DNA of 64,000 nucleotides from Tenrec ecaudatus (GCF_050624435.1 NC_134547.1:32885419-32949418); one strand, 5' to 3'; shown: positions 1-11,872, numbered from the stretch's first letter. Numbers and translations are program-made. Notes: a model not told the origin generated them from the sequence alone.

Positions 1-405
1 CAGTTAAGGGTAGGGGTGCAGCCCAGGTGGATGACACCTTCTTGGGGGTGTCACCTTTTGTAGAAGAGACTGAATTAAGTTGAACCCTGTGTGGTCCTTT
101 GCCTTCTGCTAGAGCTGGATCTTGCATTTATTCCCTCCATTTCCAGTTGTGTGTAGCCTGCTGACTCCAGGAGCCATCAGCAAGCCCGCCAGGAGCCCCC
201 GGTAAATTCATTTGGCCAACTTCAGATTCATTTCCCTCTCCATCCTCCTCAGTCACTCTCTAGGTCTGAACTTATCCCCATGGCTCAATTTTCAACCAAA
301 CAATAGATAGGCCTATAAGAGAACAGCAACATTAGTGAGTTACACACAGCTTAAAATAATCAATCATCTGAGATCAACGGGGCAGTATTTGGCCAAGGGA
401 GAACG
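1..405. other. unassigned unique-looking sequence
   Basis: No repeat or gene is recognised in this stretch. Composition is ordinary and there is no convincing reading frame. Confidence 0.4.
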
Positions 406-905
406 AAGATATGTGTTGATTTGGGTTGACTAGAGAAACAAATCCAGAGACACTCATATATGTGTAAGAGAGAACTTTATATCAAAGAGCAATTGTACAT
501 TAAGAAAATATCCCAGCCCAGTCCATTACCCTGATAATACCCCATATGTTAATACTAGTCCATAAATGCCTCTTTAGACTCATGCAGCCAGGCAAGGATG
601 GTGAATTCAGGAAGATTACAGGCCAGCAGGTGGAAAATCTTATGGACCCAGTGGTAGTGGAAGCATCTCAGCACTGGCATGGGTCTCCACATAGCTCCTC
701 CAGTTCCATGGCTCTGGCTCCATCAGTGTAACTCCATGTGACTTGTCAGCTGGAAGGTGTAGAGAGAGGTTTGGCTTCCAGTGAGCTACTTATCTCCCTA
801 GCACCTCCAAATGAAATCATCAAGCCATGATCTATTGACAGACTAAACTCCACCCCTTTGCAAGTTGACAGGAGATTATGTAACTGTCACAAGAGAGAAG
901 AAAGA
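406..905 (-). mobile_element. LTR-like interspersed repeat, copy 1
   Basis: The block starts with a motif reading TTGACTAGAGAAACAAATCC and ends near GATTATGTAACTGTCACA. The same layout recurs at 1081-1715 and 41755-42300, and in the opposite orientation near 8525, 16045, 38550 and 58385. TG...CA-like ends and an ataaacctct motif near one end of the plus-oriented copies suggest an LTR of ERVL/MaLR type. The family name is uncertain, and a non-autonomous DNA element is the alternative. Confidence 0.55.
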
Positions 906-1080
906 GTAGAGGCAAGAAACACAGAGAGCAAGTGGGGTGAAAAGTATTGCCTTGAAGGGACTGCTTTGAATGAGAAGATGTAGAATGTGTATGAATTGCT
1001 TAATATAAAATTGATGACTTTCTCACTACCAGATAACCTAAAATATTTTTTCTTTAAAAAAGACTTTCAGTCTTGAAAAC

Positions 1081-1715
1081 TATGTTAGTCTGGGTAGACT
1101 CGGGAAACAAATTTATAGACACACATGTGTATAAGAAAGAGGTTTATATACAAAATTAGTTGATTATTGAGAAAACATCCAGCCCAGTCCAGATCAAGTC
1201 CATAAGTCCAATATTAGCCCATATATCCGATACCAATCTAGAGAGTACTCTTCACACTCACGAAATACATGCAATGATGCCGAATGCAGGAGGATCACAG
1301 GCCAGTGGGTTTGGAAGTCTTGTGGATCCAGTGGCATTGTAAGCATATCAGCACTGGGAGGGATCTCTATATGGCTTCTCTGACTTCAGAGGTCTGGTTG
1401 CATCAGGTAGGTCCATGTGGCTTCTCCAGCTCCCAGGGTGTAGCGCCATGTGTTTTGTCATAGAGCACCTCCAAGGGAGTGAGTCTTGTTGGTAAAGAGT
1501 CTCCAAGGGAGTCAGGAGAGAGAGAGAGAGAAAGAGAGAGAGAAATGTCTCCCACCTCCAAGGAGGAGATACTGGAGTTCCCAGAATCCTCAAGAGGAGG
1601 CCATGCCCACACAGAGGTCTCATTGGCTATGACCCAATTGACAGACTAGACTCCACTCCTTCACTCTCAATCCTCTCAAGTCCCAAAGTAACACCAGATT
1701 GTGTAACTACCACAG
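1081..1715 (-). mobile_element. LTR-like interspersed repeat, copy 2
   Basis: This is the most complete minus-oriented copy of the family at 406-905. It shares the phrases for 'cataagtccaatattagccc', 'aggaggatcacaggccagtg' and 'cacagaggtctcattggcta'. It contains a short GA-rich microsatellite near 1519-1545. Its neighbour at 406-905 has the same orientation, so this may be a local pair or two independent insertions. Confidence 0.6.
1519..1545. repeat. (GA)n microsatellite
   Basis: Imperfect GA repeat inside the LTR-like copy at 1081-1715. Confidence 0.85.
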
Positions 1716-2685
1716 AAACTGTATGGGGCAGTTCTACTCTAGCCTATAGAGTCTCCGAGTTAGAATCAGAGTTTTTGCGTTTGGTTTGGGTTTGGGGAAA
1801 TATTTACAGGATGGATGGAGTGGTGCACAAAGGTATCACACTCAACTGCTAAGCAAACGATGGAGCTTTGAGTTTGTCTAGGCTGAGGAAGAGAGGCCTG
1901 GGTGTTTCCATATGAAAAACCAGCCATTGGAAATGTGTGTAGCGTAGCTCTCCTCCGGAGCCTACAGGAGCGCCTTGAGTTGGAAGCCAGCATCTGGGAG
2001 GGGATGGGCGCATGGATGAGAGAGAGGCCAGGTCCTCTACCTCTCACTTGGGATGTTTGGCCAGAGTCCTGCCTGGTACTTAAGGCTCACTCTCTTCCTG
2101 GTGCTGGATTCTAGTAGGGAACAGAGGTGAGGGTAGCCAAGTACAGGATCTTGGGGAAAGGGCCGCTGTAGGGGAAGGGGAAGTCTAGAGTGGACCCCAG
2201 GGTGGCACAAGTGCCAGGAAAGTGAGCGTGAGATCTGAGGAGCTCCTTGATTAGGGGAGGCTCTGGGGCTACCCCATGGTGAAACCGGAGGCCATGCATG
2301 TGTAGGTATTGGGGCCTGGGGTCACACGGCTCAAAAGCAGCTGGCTGGAAATGTGGAAGATAGGAGGGGCCAGATCCAGTGTTGCCTGCTGCCCAAGTCA
2401 AGAGGTTTTCTCCCAGCAGCCTTAGCATTTGGAGGAGGCAGGAAATCCGCCAGACAGCAACTTCCCTGCCTGGTCCTGCTCACTTTATCCGGGGGCAAAA
2501 GGGGAGACACCATGGACAGAAGACTCCCAACCACCGCATCAGCTTTCCCCAAGCCCAGGGACCCCAGACTTCCCTTTCCCACAGGCCTTGAAAAAGTCAG
2601 AAAACAAAAGACCGAAAAAAGTCTAGATGCAGGAGTGAGACATAGTCATGAATATGGTAAGTGGCCTTGTTAGAATTTGCTGATT
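1716..2685. other. unassigned sequence
   Basis: Mixed-composition unique-looking DNA. Several open frames of 65-106 codons overlap on both strands around 2100-2670, but none shows a recognisable domain or codon structure. I assign no gene. Confidence 0.4.
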
Positions 2686-3420
2686 GATTGATTATAGACT
2701 CACTAATCTCCTGGTTCTGAATTTACCTGAATATGTGAAAACGAGCGTAGCCGAGTCAAATATTATAGGACACTGACTAACTTGTTTTCTTTAAAGTGAC
2801 TTCCCCCATCATTTCAGGCTTTAAAGTCTGCATGAATATTTCATATATAGCCCATGCATTTAATATTTTAACAATTTTATATCATATCTACCGTACTTTA
2901 GTACCTGACTTGTATATTTATGTGACTATTGTTAGAAGTGACTAATTGGGTTTGATTAGCTCCATCATTAATATTCTGTCCATAATTTAACATGCTTCAA
3001 TAAAATACCCTAAAGCAGTGTAATGATTAGATTTCAGGAATATGTGTTTTGCAATTAAGTTCCTCTTGATTTTAATATGCAGATGAAGAAATGGTGGTCT
3101 CATTTTAAAAAAAACTGCCCTTATTAACTCAGCAGTATACTCTGAAGATTAGGTAAGAAATCCAAGATTTTCTCTTTGTATATGCGAGTTAAAATGTATT
3201 TCAATCAAGCCTATGTGGGCAAATCAGATTTGATTAGTTTAAGTTCACAGTCATTCTATCTAAATGAATAATGTGTCACCTAACATTGCAAAAATTTGAT
3301 TAATAGTTTATCAGTTAATTAAAAACGGAGTTTAATTTTTCTTTTTTAGGAAAATGCAAGGTAGATATTCCTTGTGTTCATCATAAATGCAAATTATTTC
3401 AGTTTGAATCTATTGTTCCT
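2686..3420. other. AT-rich unique block, possible conserved noncoding element
   Basis: This stretch is AT-rich without the simple-repeat character or LINE signatures of its surroundings. It is rich in TAAT and TGATT cores, for example tgattgattgattataga near 2681, ttgattaatagtttatcag near 3297 and ttaattaaaaacgg near 3317. Such homeodomain-type clusters are common in developmental enhancers. This is inference from composition only. Confidence 0.25.
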
Positions 3421-5975
3421 TTTTTTTGCTTCTTCACCAACTGGCAAGAAAAATCAAACTTCTAGAAACATCTCTGGGAGAAAGCAGGAGCACAACTTTC
3501 TCTGCTCCCCTGGCCAGCAGGGTGGCCTACTTGGCACTGGGGCGGGTGGGGGCTGGGGTTCTATGCCCAAGCTGCTGCTGGCATCACCCTCTCACCTCAA
3601 CCTCCTCCCCTACCGTTGCCTCTCCTGCAGCCTTTGACTTCCCCAAATAACAACTTTGTCAGCTTGTTTAGTTTTGTTTATCTGTGCGACAGGACATCAG
3701 AGTCCAAGGGCTTCTCCCCCAGGAACCTCAGGCTCGGCACCAGAGCTCAGTGGGATGGCCAGTGCACAGCATCCTCTTAGGGTGATCCATGCCCAACAAG
3801 CAGTCAGAGTACCAGCATGAAGCACCAAGGCACCTCGAGCGCATCATTGAAAGGCAGCTGAATGCCCGATCGTCGAGCCAAGAGATGATACTTCCAGGGC
3901 TTGTGAGGCGAGTGTCATTGTGAGGCCGGGAAGAGCAGGGGACCAGTACAGAGTGCCTGAGTGAGCAGACCCTGCTGCAGGCAGCTCCATCTCCATGGGG
4001 CTTCTTTGACACAGTACAGACTGGCCACAGCCCATCCTAAGGACTATTTACCCACCAACTCCTGCTTGCTCTGATCGAAAGCTGCTCGTGAACTCCTGGC
4101 TTTCCTACCTATCCTCCCACAAGCCGAGCAGGGTCATTTGAGCATAGCTTGCCCCCAGGCAGAGCGTGCCAGCCACACGCATGGTTGCACATATGGGAAA
4201 GGAACACAGGCGGGGCATCCTGGGGCCTCCGCCATGCTCTCTTCTTTCCCTTGGTGGCACTGAGTGTGAAGCCCTTTACTGCTCACTGAACTCCCTCCCC
4301 CAGGGGCACCTCAGATGAAAGAATTGATGATCTGCTTCTGTGGGAAACCCTTAGGGTTGGCACAATGGCCAAATAATGGCCTCAGAGACGTGAGCAGGGG
4401 TGAGGCTGAGGCGGCACTGGACCATGCTTTGTTTTGTTGCACATGAGGTTGCCAAGCATCAATCTCAATCATGGTGGCCATCTCTCTACTCTCCTAACGG
4501 CATCCTTCGCTGTGGTGAGACCTGCTTGGAAAGAGCCCATCTCATCTACGACAAGTCCAGGTGCCATGGTATAGACAATGTCAGCCTTGACCACGGCCCT
4601 CCCTTCAGGAGGACTTACAGTCCAGAAGCAGCAGACAACACTAGGTGATTACAGATGAGATTGGCTTTAGCCTGTGTGGTCAGTGAGGGCTTCTCAGAGG
4701 AGGCATGCTGCAATGAACTACCTAATCTGGCCCTTCTTCCAGAGCCCCCTTGAGTCTTACACAATGACTGAGCTGAACTACGCAAATAAGGAACACGTGT
4801 TGCTAATGCTCATATGATGTACGGAACACTGATGGGACCACAGAAAACTGCTGGTGCCCAGCTTTGCCATCCCATTAGGCTTCAAAGAAAGCCAGTCCCG
4901 GAGCAGAGAGGGACTGCCACCAAGAAGACATAGATGTAAACAAGGAGAAGCCTCAGCAGAGAAGTGGCATTAGCAGAACCAGGAAACCAGCATGAGATGG
5001 CACCATGGGCTTCCTGGCCACAGAGCAAGGTGGTGACCGTGATGTCCTGCCTCAGAGCAGACAGCCTTCAAGACGGAGGCTTCTCGGTGCAGTGGGGCAC
5101 CTTTGGGCACTCGGAGGAAGTAGGGTGTTACAAACACTTGTTCAAGCCAGGGCAGAGGTCAAAAGGGAAGCTGAGATGCTGAAGACCACCAGAGAGAATC
5201 CTGCCGAAGGGCATGGCTGAGAAGAGACCGTCTGGACCAATATCATGCCTGATCTAAAATTGCAGCCCATTCTTTCCCTAATGAGCCTCATAATTATGAG
5301 TACTGTCTGTGAGTCATGGGTGGCCATTGCAGTGAGTTATGGGTCACAGCAGAGAAATAGTGTCATGGGAGGTACAGTTGGCATCAAAATTGGCAACAAC
5401 AAAAAATAAAATTGGAGAGAGGAGGTTTATCCGACCTCTGCTTCCTAGGAATCCGCTTTGGGCCAATGCTGATGGTGATTCTGCCCCTCGAGGAAGTGGA
5501 GATCAGCTGCCTCCCCCGTGTCTTCTTTTACAAGAGGTGTCGCTGAACCCAGGCCTGAGGGATGCAGTAAGATCTGCCGGGTAAGACCTGGAGGAAGGAC
5601 ATTGCAGCTTACAGAAGAGCGAGGGCCAACACTCCAAAGTTGTGTTTGATGCGTGATAAGCAGAAGTCTCCATGGCTGGAGCAGAGGAACAAAAGAGCCC
5701 ACGGGAGGTGACCTGGACGGAGGTAGGACCCCAGTCATGAAGGCCTGTGGCCAAACTCTCAACCCTACCTGTACTTTGGACTCACCTGTGCAGCTCTTCG
5801 GGCACACCTGGAACCAGAAGAGCCCTGAAAGACTGTTACAGAAACTCTTGGTGGTTCCCCAGACACGGGTTTTTCAAACGCCTCGTATGTATGTGAAAAC
5901 TGGACCGGAAAAGAAGATCGAAGGAGAGCCAATGCGTCTGAAGTGTGCTGGGGATGAATATTAAAGATGCCCTGC
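3421..5975. other. unassigned sequence
   Basis: No gene, tRNA or repeat family recognised with confidence. The open frames at 4400-4648, 5005-5220, 5339-5584 and 5653-5964 lack domain similarity and overlap one another in different frames. Confidence 0.4.
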
Positions 5976-5977
5976 TC

Positions 5978-6125
5978 TGCCAGACCCCCAAAATCTCATG
6001 CCCACAGACTCAATTGTGACTCATAGTGACCCTATAGAACTGGACACAACTGCCGCTGTAGGTTCCAAGACAGCAAATCTCTCTCTTGCAGAGGGGTTAG
6101 TGATTTTGGCATGTAACCCACTACA
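5978..6125 (-). mobile_element. AfroSINE-type SINE, 3' part
   Basis: The plus strand reads 'caattgtgactcatagtgac' followed by 'cctatagaactgg', which is the reverse complement of the AfroSINE tail. The tRNA-like head is missing or degraded. Confidence 0.7.
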
Positions 6126-7020
6126 ACACCGGGGATCGTGGTCTGCAGAAGGATGACAAAAATCTATTCAGGAGCAGCTACGGCCAGGACCCTCCCTAGA
6201 CGCAGATGGCAAGGCGTCATCCTACTTCCTCATCAGGAAAGAGCAGCCCTTGCAAAGGACATCCACGTTTGGTCAATCGGTCAGGGAAAGCGGGGACTCT
6301 TCCAAGAGGTGGCCCGACACAGCGGCTGCAATATCCCGCCTATTGTGACGATGGTACGGGTGGGGGGTTGGGTTTGCTTGTTTGTTTTCTCTGTTGTATC
6401 TAAGTTGCCATGCATCAGAACGGAATTGATAGCGGCAAACAAAATAGCAACACGCGTGGTTTGGGGTTCAGAGCTCTGTGCAGTAATCCTAGCTTGTGCT
6501 CCAGTTTTGAGCATCCACACTGAACGAAAGGACGTGGGGGGTGTTCAGACCACTCCGCTCCAAGGGCCAACTTCCTGGGGGTGGAAGGGATTGGCGAGAC
6601 TGTGGAACTCCATGTTCCTGTTCAGCTCCGTGCTCCCGGGTTCAGCACTGAGCCGTCCTGAGCCAGCACACATGGGAAGAATGATGTGTGGCGAGGGCCC
6701 AAGCAGACGGTGTCCCTGGAGTGGCCTGGCCTGATGCTGGACTGCTGAGCTTGCTGGATCCGGTGTTGATCGTGCTGGATGAGACCCAGTCCCCTCTCTC
6801 ACTGTTATCTGTAAAGTTCTGTAGACGTTCTTGGTCACCTGCCACTTGTCCCAAGCTGGCATTTCTATCATGGCGCCACTGAAATGTCACCCTTGGGCTC
6901 TTCTATGGGACCCCTTAAGCAACCTGACTTGGGTTTGGGTTCTACAGTTGGCAAGCAGGTCAACATGCATCCTGGGGGGGGGGGGGCACGTACAACATTG
7001 TTTTCTTGGAGGAAAAGTAC
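6126..7020. other. unassigned sequence ending in a G tract
   Basis: No gene is recognised. A 198-codon open frame at 6138-6734 on the plus strand has no recognisable domain and is probably chance. A run of about 13 G lies at 6974-6986. Confidence 0.4.
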
Positions 7021-7034
7021 CACCAGCATTTTTA
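7021..7034 (+). repeat. target-site duplication, left copy (UBE2C retrocopy)
   Basis: CACCAGCATTTTTA is repeated exactly at 7796-7809 on the far side of the UBE2C retrocopy, as expected from L1-mediated insertion. Confidence 0.9.
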
Positions 7035-7795
7035 TTCAAGCCCCAAATGTTATTTACTTAATATAGTCATCACACGTGTGCAAATGGGGACTTAATTTTA
7101 AAAACAAACAAAACAAAAATGGCACCAAAGCTTAAGATAGACTCCTGCACAGAAATCAGGGGAGGAGAGGACAGACGTCTATGGAACACAAGACAGCACA
7201 GAGAGAGAGGCTGGACAGGGTGGAAATGGCCTCTGGGCTGGGAAGGTACTTGGAGTGGGTCTCCTGCTTTTTCTTAAATGCTGAGCGGTTTGTCCAGAGG
7301 TCAGCAGCGTGTGTGTTCAAAGGGCTGTTGGGTTCTCCCAGCAGGCTCTGGATGGAGAGGAGAATCGTCCTGACATCATGTAGGGCAGACCACTTGTCCT
7401 TCAGGATGTCCAGAGAGATAGTACCCTGTGTGCCCATGCTGGGGTGGCAGCAGGGGGTGAGGAACTTCACTGTGGGTTCATTGTAAGGGGAGCTGTTGGG
7501 GAACTCAGGGAGAGCTTGTCCCTCAGGTCTTCATATATGGTGCCAGCTGCTCCATGGAGGGTCCCTACCCACTTGCAAAGGTTGTCTGCTTCCGGGAAGG
7601 CAGAGTCCTTTGATGCCGGATACCATGAGGGTCACCAGCTCTTGTTGTAGCCTCCTGCCCATGGAACCCTGAGCAGTGTCCCTGCTGGGCTCAGCCCTCT
7701 TTGTGTGCCTACGACGCTGGCTGCGCTGGGTCACAGGTCTGGGAGGACATCGCTTGGTGCTGGCAGAGACAGGAATCCAGAAGACTAGATGGCAA
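7035..7795 (-). pseudogene. UBE2C: UBE2C processed pseudogene (ubiquitin-conjugating enzyme E2 C)
   Basis: The parent gene encodes the E2 enzyme that works with the anaphase-promoting complex to ubiquitinate mitotic substrates. The minus strand carries intronless UBE2C-like sequence. The start codon is at 7750-7748, an N-terminal block matching RLQQELVTLMVSG follows, and then core blocks [20 protein letters not shown] and [17 protein letters not shown], ending near 7222. The 3'UTR continues to about 7035 and is flanked by an exact 14-bp duplication (7021-7034 and 7796-7809). It is dead. An early frameshift gives a stop at about codon 14. The frame breaks again after the SGIKG block. Two residues are missing after AFKK. 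The normal stop is lost. The catalytic cysteine block, normally NICLDIL, reads TISLDIL, so cysteine is replaced by serine. Identification is confident; no function is expected. Confidence 0.95.
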
Positions 7796-7809
7796 CACCA
7801 GCATTTTTA
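7796..7809 (+). repeat. target-site duplication, right copy (UBE2C retrocopy)
   Basis: Exact repeat of the 14-mer at 7021-7034. Confidence 0.9.
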
Positions 7810-8465
7810 AGACAAGGTTGGCTTGAGACACCCAGCGGCTGGGTGGGGGTCTGAAAGGAAGGGCTCCACCTACCAGAAACACCTAGCGGGCAAGTCATGT
7901 GTATGGGCATCAAGGCCCCATGGCGTCAGGTAGAAGCCAACTGTGGCCAAGGTGTGGAGGCTCTGGCCCCTCCCACCACAGGAACAGGACATTCACTAGA
8001 TTAGCAGGAACCGAGGCCCTGCCACTGGGTCCATCAAATGCAGCACGGAATCTTTCTGTCAAGTCACTTGCATGGTATGGTAAGTCATCACAGAGGAGCC
8101 TCCACCCACTCTCGGACAAGCCCAAGACCAGTGGGGAGGAGGCACCACTTCTTGAAGAGAAGCCTGCCTCCCACTGCCCCATGGTGCCCTGCAGAGGGCA
8201 GCCCTCCCAGCTTCCTCACCATGGCCAGCCAGCCAGGCTCACCATCCCTCCAGTCCCTCAGCCCTGTGTGTGTCTCTCTCTGCCAACACTGGAGCCAGTC
8301 TTATTTCTGCCCCAAGACTTTCCCCAAGAGCTCTCAAGGCCAGGCCTGTTATTGGTATGGGTGCAGAGGGGAGTGGTAGGTGGGCCCATTTGGCCCAAAC
8401 TACTTGTTCCTGAAGAGCCTCAGATGTAGATGTTTGCCACTCTGTCCAAGGAGGGTTTACAGGGA
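7810..8465. other. unassigned sequence
   Basis: GC-moderate unique-looking sequence. A 176-codon open frame at 7899-8429 on the plus strand has no recognisable domain and is overlapped by other frames; it is not called a gene. Confidence 0.4.
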
Positions 8466-8493
8466 GTGTGTGTGCGCGCGCGCGCACACGCGT
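8466..8493. repeat. alternating purine-pyrimidine tract (GT/GC)
   Basis: TGTG followed by about six GC steps and then CACACGCG forms an almost perfect alternating purine-pyrimidine run. It is nearly self-complementary and is the classic composition for Z-DNA. Confidence 0.85.
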
Positions 8494-8524
8494 GAATTAT
8501 GTAATCTACTCAGATGGTTAAGGT

Positions 8525-9063
8525 TTTGTGTTAATTTGGCTAGGCCAAGGATCTTAGTAGTGTGGCAGTTAAGACACAGTAATCCTCCATGATGAGGTCT
8601 TATATCATGTAATCATCTCTCTGAGGAGAGTTACTATGAGCTCCCACTCAACTGAAATCTGTTTCTTTGGGACATAACCTGCTTCCAATAGATGTGGTCA
8701 CTGTGGAAAAGCTTGCGTGCTTTTGCTGCGCCTGGATTCTGCCTCTGGCTCATCATCTGATCTCTGTTCTTTGGACTTGAGCTTGGCCTACTGTACTGCC
8801 AACCAATCCTGGGAGTTGTCAGCAGCCAGTCATCCTGGGTTAATTCGCCTCTACAGCCAGAAGCCTGTGGTCTGACCTGAAGATCTTGGGTTCATCAGCT
8901 CCTGTGAGTCTGGAGAAGCCTCCAGCCTGATATCTGATCCTCAGACTTGGAACTTGCCTGCCTCTACAACTGTGTGAGCCATTTTATTGATATAAACCTC
9001 TCTGTATATATACATATATAAGTTACACCAGCTTTGCTTCTCTGGAGAACATCCTAAGACATC
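8525..9063 (+). mobile_element. LTR-like interspersed repeat, copy 3
   Basis: Begins near TGTTAATTTGGCTAGGCC and ends with TTTGCTTCTCTGGAGAACAT then CCTAAGACA. The end is the reverse complement of the start of the copies at 406 and 1081. A run of 'tgagccattttattgatata' followed by 'aacctctct' precedes the end, resembling the polyadenylation region of MaLR-type LTRs. Family name uncertain. Confidence 0.6.
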
Positions 9064-9249
9064 TACCTTGTCATTATTTTTTTTCTTTTTTAAAATTTAA
9101 CATATTGCAAGCTTTACAACATTGAAGTATCTTAAGCTTCTACTCCCAGAGCTACCAGGTCTTGTGGGAGGGACTATGCCCTGAGAGAGAAGACTTGGTG
9201 AAAAGAAATCCTGGTGTCAGCATCAACTGGGAGCAGAGAGAAGCTTAGA

Positions 9250-9490
9250 GGCCCACACTGGTGGCTACCTCTATGTAGTCAGTGCTTTTACAAGTATGAC
9301 CATCTGGCCAACTCCTATAAGCTATTTAATCCTCCTGGATAGACTATGAGATCAAGGTTATCCTCTCCATTTTCCACAGGCAACAATGGAAGTACAGGGA
9401 GGGCATGTAACCCAACCAAGGTCACACAACTGGCAACTGACAGGATTCAAACACAACCACTAGCCCCGGAGTCCTACTTCACCACACGTC
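9250..9490 (-). mobile_element. MIR SINE
   Basis: The phrases 'ctccattttccacaggcaac' and 'ccaaggtcacacaactggca' match the conserved core of the ancient mammalian MIR element in reverse orientation. Confidence 0.8.
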
Positions 9491-9529
9491 TGCTGCCTCC
9501 CGAAGTCACAGCAACAACCTCGCTGTACT

Positions 9530-9665
9530 GCCCTCGGGGGAGAATTTCATGGCTGATGAGCAAACAGAGGCCGAGAGACTTCTCAGAGCCCCTTAGTAAG
9601 TGGTAGGGTGAGGATGGGAACTAAGGTGCCTGCCTACCAGGCCGGGCGCTCTGCCCTCTGCCCCA
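9530..9665 (-). mobile_element. MIR SINE, second diverged copy
   Basis: Contains 'gatgagcaaacagaggccga' and 'ccccttagtaagtggtaggg', a degraded version of the MIR core in the same orientation as its neighbour. Confidence 0.6.
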
Positions 9666-9774
9666 GTGCTTCATTTCCCAGTGCACAGCCAAGACTACAT
9701 ATTCAAGGGTCTAAGTGCCCTACTGCTGGGGACACGACCGGGGGCAACTCGCTAGTGCTGTTTTCTCTCCTTTC

Positions 9775-10040
9775 TTCCCCACCCACGTTATTGGCAGCTC
9801 TTACAGATGTAACAATCCATAGTTCAGTTAGATCAAGCATCATTGTACAATTGCTGCCGCCATCCTTTTCAAAACAGTTTCTTTCTTCTTGCTCTCTCTG
9901 ATATCTGCTCTCCTTTATCCCTGCCCTCCCCAACTACCTCCCAGGAGCCCTGGATATTATATTAAATATTATTATTGTCACTCCTTTTTTTTTTCCCATA
10001 TCTTACACCATCCAATGTATCCGTTCCCCTCCAACTCCTG
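9775..10040 (-). mobile_element. L1 3'UTR fragment (afrotherian L1 lineage), diverged
   Basis: Reads as a diverged reverse complement of the 3' terminal part of the L1 family seen repeatedly in this window: the 'cttacagatgtaacaatcca' segment, then 'ttcaaaacagtttctttctt', 'gctctcctttatccctgccc' and 'ttacaccatccaatgtatcc'. Confidence 0.75.
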
Positions 10041-10044
10041 GCCA

Positions 10045-10245
10045 AGGTTAAGAGGGACTCGCTCTGCAGACCTTCGAAAATCAGAAACCTGCGCGACCAG
10101 ATAGTGGGAGAAAGACAAGGCTTTGTAGTCCCACGAAGATCTACAATCTCAGCAGGTCCAGGGGCCATTCTAAAGTGTCCTCTCGGTCTCTGCGCATCAG
10201 AATGGACTCCGTGGCAGGGAGGTTGTTTTTCTTTCTTTCTCTTTG
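10045..10245 (+). mobile_element. AfroSINE-type SINE
   Basis: Body motifs 'agtgggagaaagacaaggct', 'tctacaatctcagcag' and the tail 'catcagaatggactccgtgg' match the plus orientation of the SINE family. The tRNA-derived head is degraded. Confidence 0.65.
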
Positions 10246-10249
10246 AGGG

Positions 10250-11690
10250 TGGGGGGGTGGGGTGGGAAAGTATTTTTCAGAGCAAGTTTTCCCGTACAAA
10301 AACAGCACCAGGAAATCAACTTCAGCGTCAGTGTCCTGAGCTGCAGTGTTTGACATCACCCTGCTTTTAGGGGAGCTGTGTGACATGCCCCCCAGGAGCT
10401 GCAGATTCAAGGCCAGACTGTCACGGCTGGGATGGCGGGCCGGCTCCCGGAAGCCGCACCTGAGAATGAGGCCTTGATGGCGCATCTGGCGTTCCACACA
10501 GCTGCAGGTGGAGCCTGCAGGCCGCCATTGGAGCTGCACAGGTGAATGGCTAACTCCCCATCTACTCTAGCCCATGGGCCACAGGGGACACCAGGAGCCC
10601 CTGCAGGCATAGGCGCCACCAGAGCCAGGCTAGACTAGAGGAGTGTTTAAGGCAGGGCCTTAAGCAAACAGGGCGGCTAGGCGAGCACTTCCTGGCGTGA
10701 TTAGCTCCGCAGACCTCCTCCGTGGCATGGGGGTCCCCATGACTGCTGCTCCCCTCCCCCACTCTCACAGTGGGCAGAGCCACTGGAGCAGGGACAGAAT
10801 GGTTCACGGATGTTTTTGGAGGTGCGCAGGACCCAGCCCCTCACAAGCAGGGAGCCAGATGTTAACTGCTTTAATAGGGGTGAGGGGCTCCAGAGGTGGC
10901 GGTGCCCACCATGGGATGACTGTTTGAAGGAATGGATGAGACAAGACAAGGGAAAGGGGTCCGAAGTGGCGAGGGGAGGGCTTGGAGTGACATTCAACTT
11001 CAAAGGCTTTTTCAGATGGTAAGGGCTGGCAGAGATGGGACAAGCCCAGTCTGGAGCTGCTGGGGGTTCTGGTTCTGCATTGAGCAGGTCAGGCCCAACC
11101 GGGTCCTGGGGTGGGGTGGGGGAAGCAGGTCCACCTCACTGAAGTTTCCTGGGCCTCTGGTGACCATCTGTGTAATGCTGGGGAGTCACGTGCCTCTCAC
11201 AGTCTATCCCTGTGCTGCGGCCACCATGAGCCTGGCAGTTCTGAGAGCAGGTGCTGCCTCTCCCCTGCAGACACCTCAAGGAGGCCCCCTTGAAGGCGGC
11301 GGCATGCTTGGGAAGGGACAAGGACTGCGTTGGAGCTGAGGAGAAGAAGGGCAAAGTCCTCCTGCCAGGTCCAGCAGGCCTGGGCTAGAGGCTCCGACAG
11401 TGACACGGGGGCCCTGGGCCTCTTGGGAGGCTGGGCTTTCCTGCAAGTTGGCTTTTTTCCCCTGCGGCAGGCTCTGCCCCAGTGATGCCAAAGAAGGCCC
11501 CTGTCCCCGGCTGCCCCTCAGCCGGAGGAGACGCAGCCAGCTGAAGCACAGGCGCTCCCACGTGGTGCGAGAGCCTGGACTGGTCCAACCGATCCTCAGG
11601 CCGTTTTCTCCCAAGGCACGTCTGGGTGGACCTGAGCCTCACACCAAGCGTGTGAGCCATGTGTCCACCCAGACAAAACAGACAGAGCCC
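10250..11690. other. unassigned GC-moderate unique sequence
   Basis: Several overlapping open frames of 60-135 codons occur on both strands, for example at 10141-10539 and 11276-11614 minus and 10932-11339 plus. None shows a recognisable domain. No splice-bounded coding exon could be defended by eye. Confidence 0.4.
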
Positions 11691-11696
11691 CTCTGC

Positions 11697-11872
11697 TGTT
11701 AAGTCAGCGCCACCTCACAGTGACAAGACTTACTGACCGCGGCTGTACATAAATCTTTACAGGAGAAGGCGGCCTCAACTTTCCCCTACAGAGCAGCTGG
11801 TGAGTTTGAATCTCTAACCTGTGGTTAGCATCCGAATGCTTAACTCACTGCACTACCAGGACTCCCTTCCCT
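11697..11872 (-). mobile_element. AfroSINE, tandem copy 1 of 3
   Basis: Ends on the plus strand with 'tggttagcatccgaatgctt' and 'ctaccaggactccc', the reverse complement of the tRNA-like head. The body contains the 'acataaatctttacaggaga' segment. Confidence 0.8.

Noticed and set aside
6138-6734. 198-codon open frame on the plus strand
   Set aside because: No recognisable domain, begins just after a SINE fragment, and opposing frames overlap it. No splice or promoter context.
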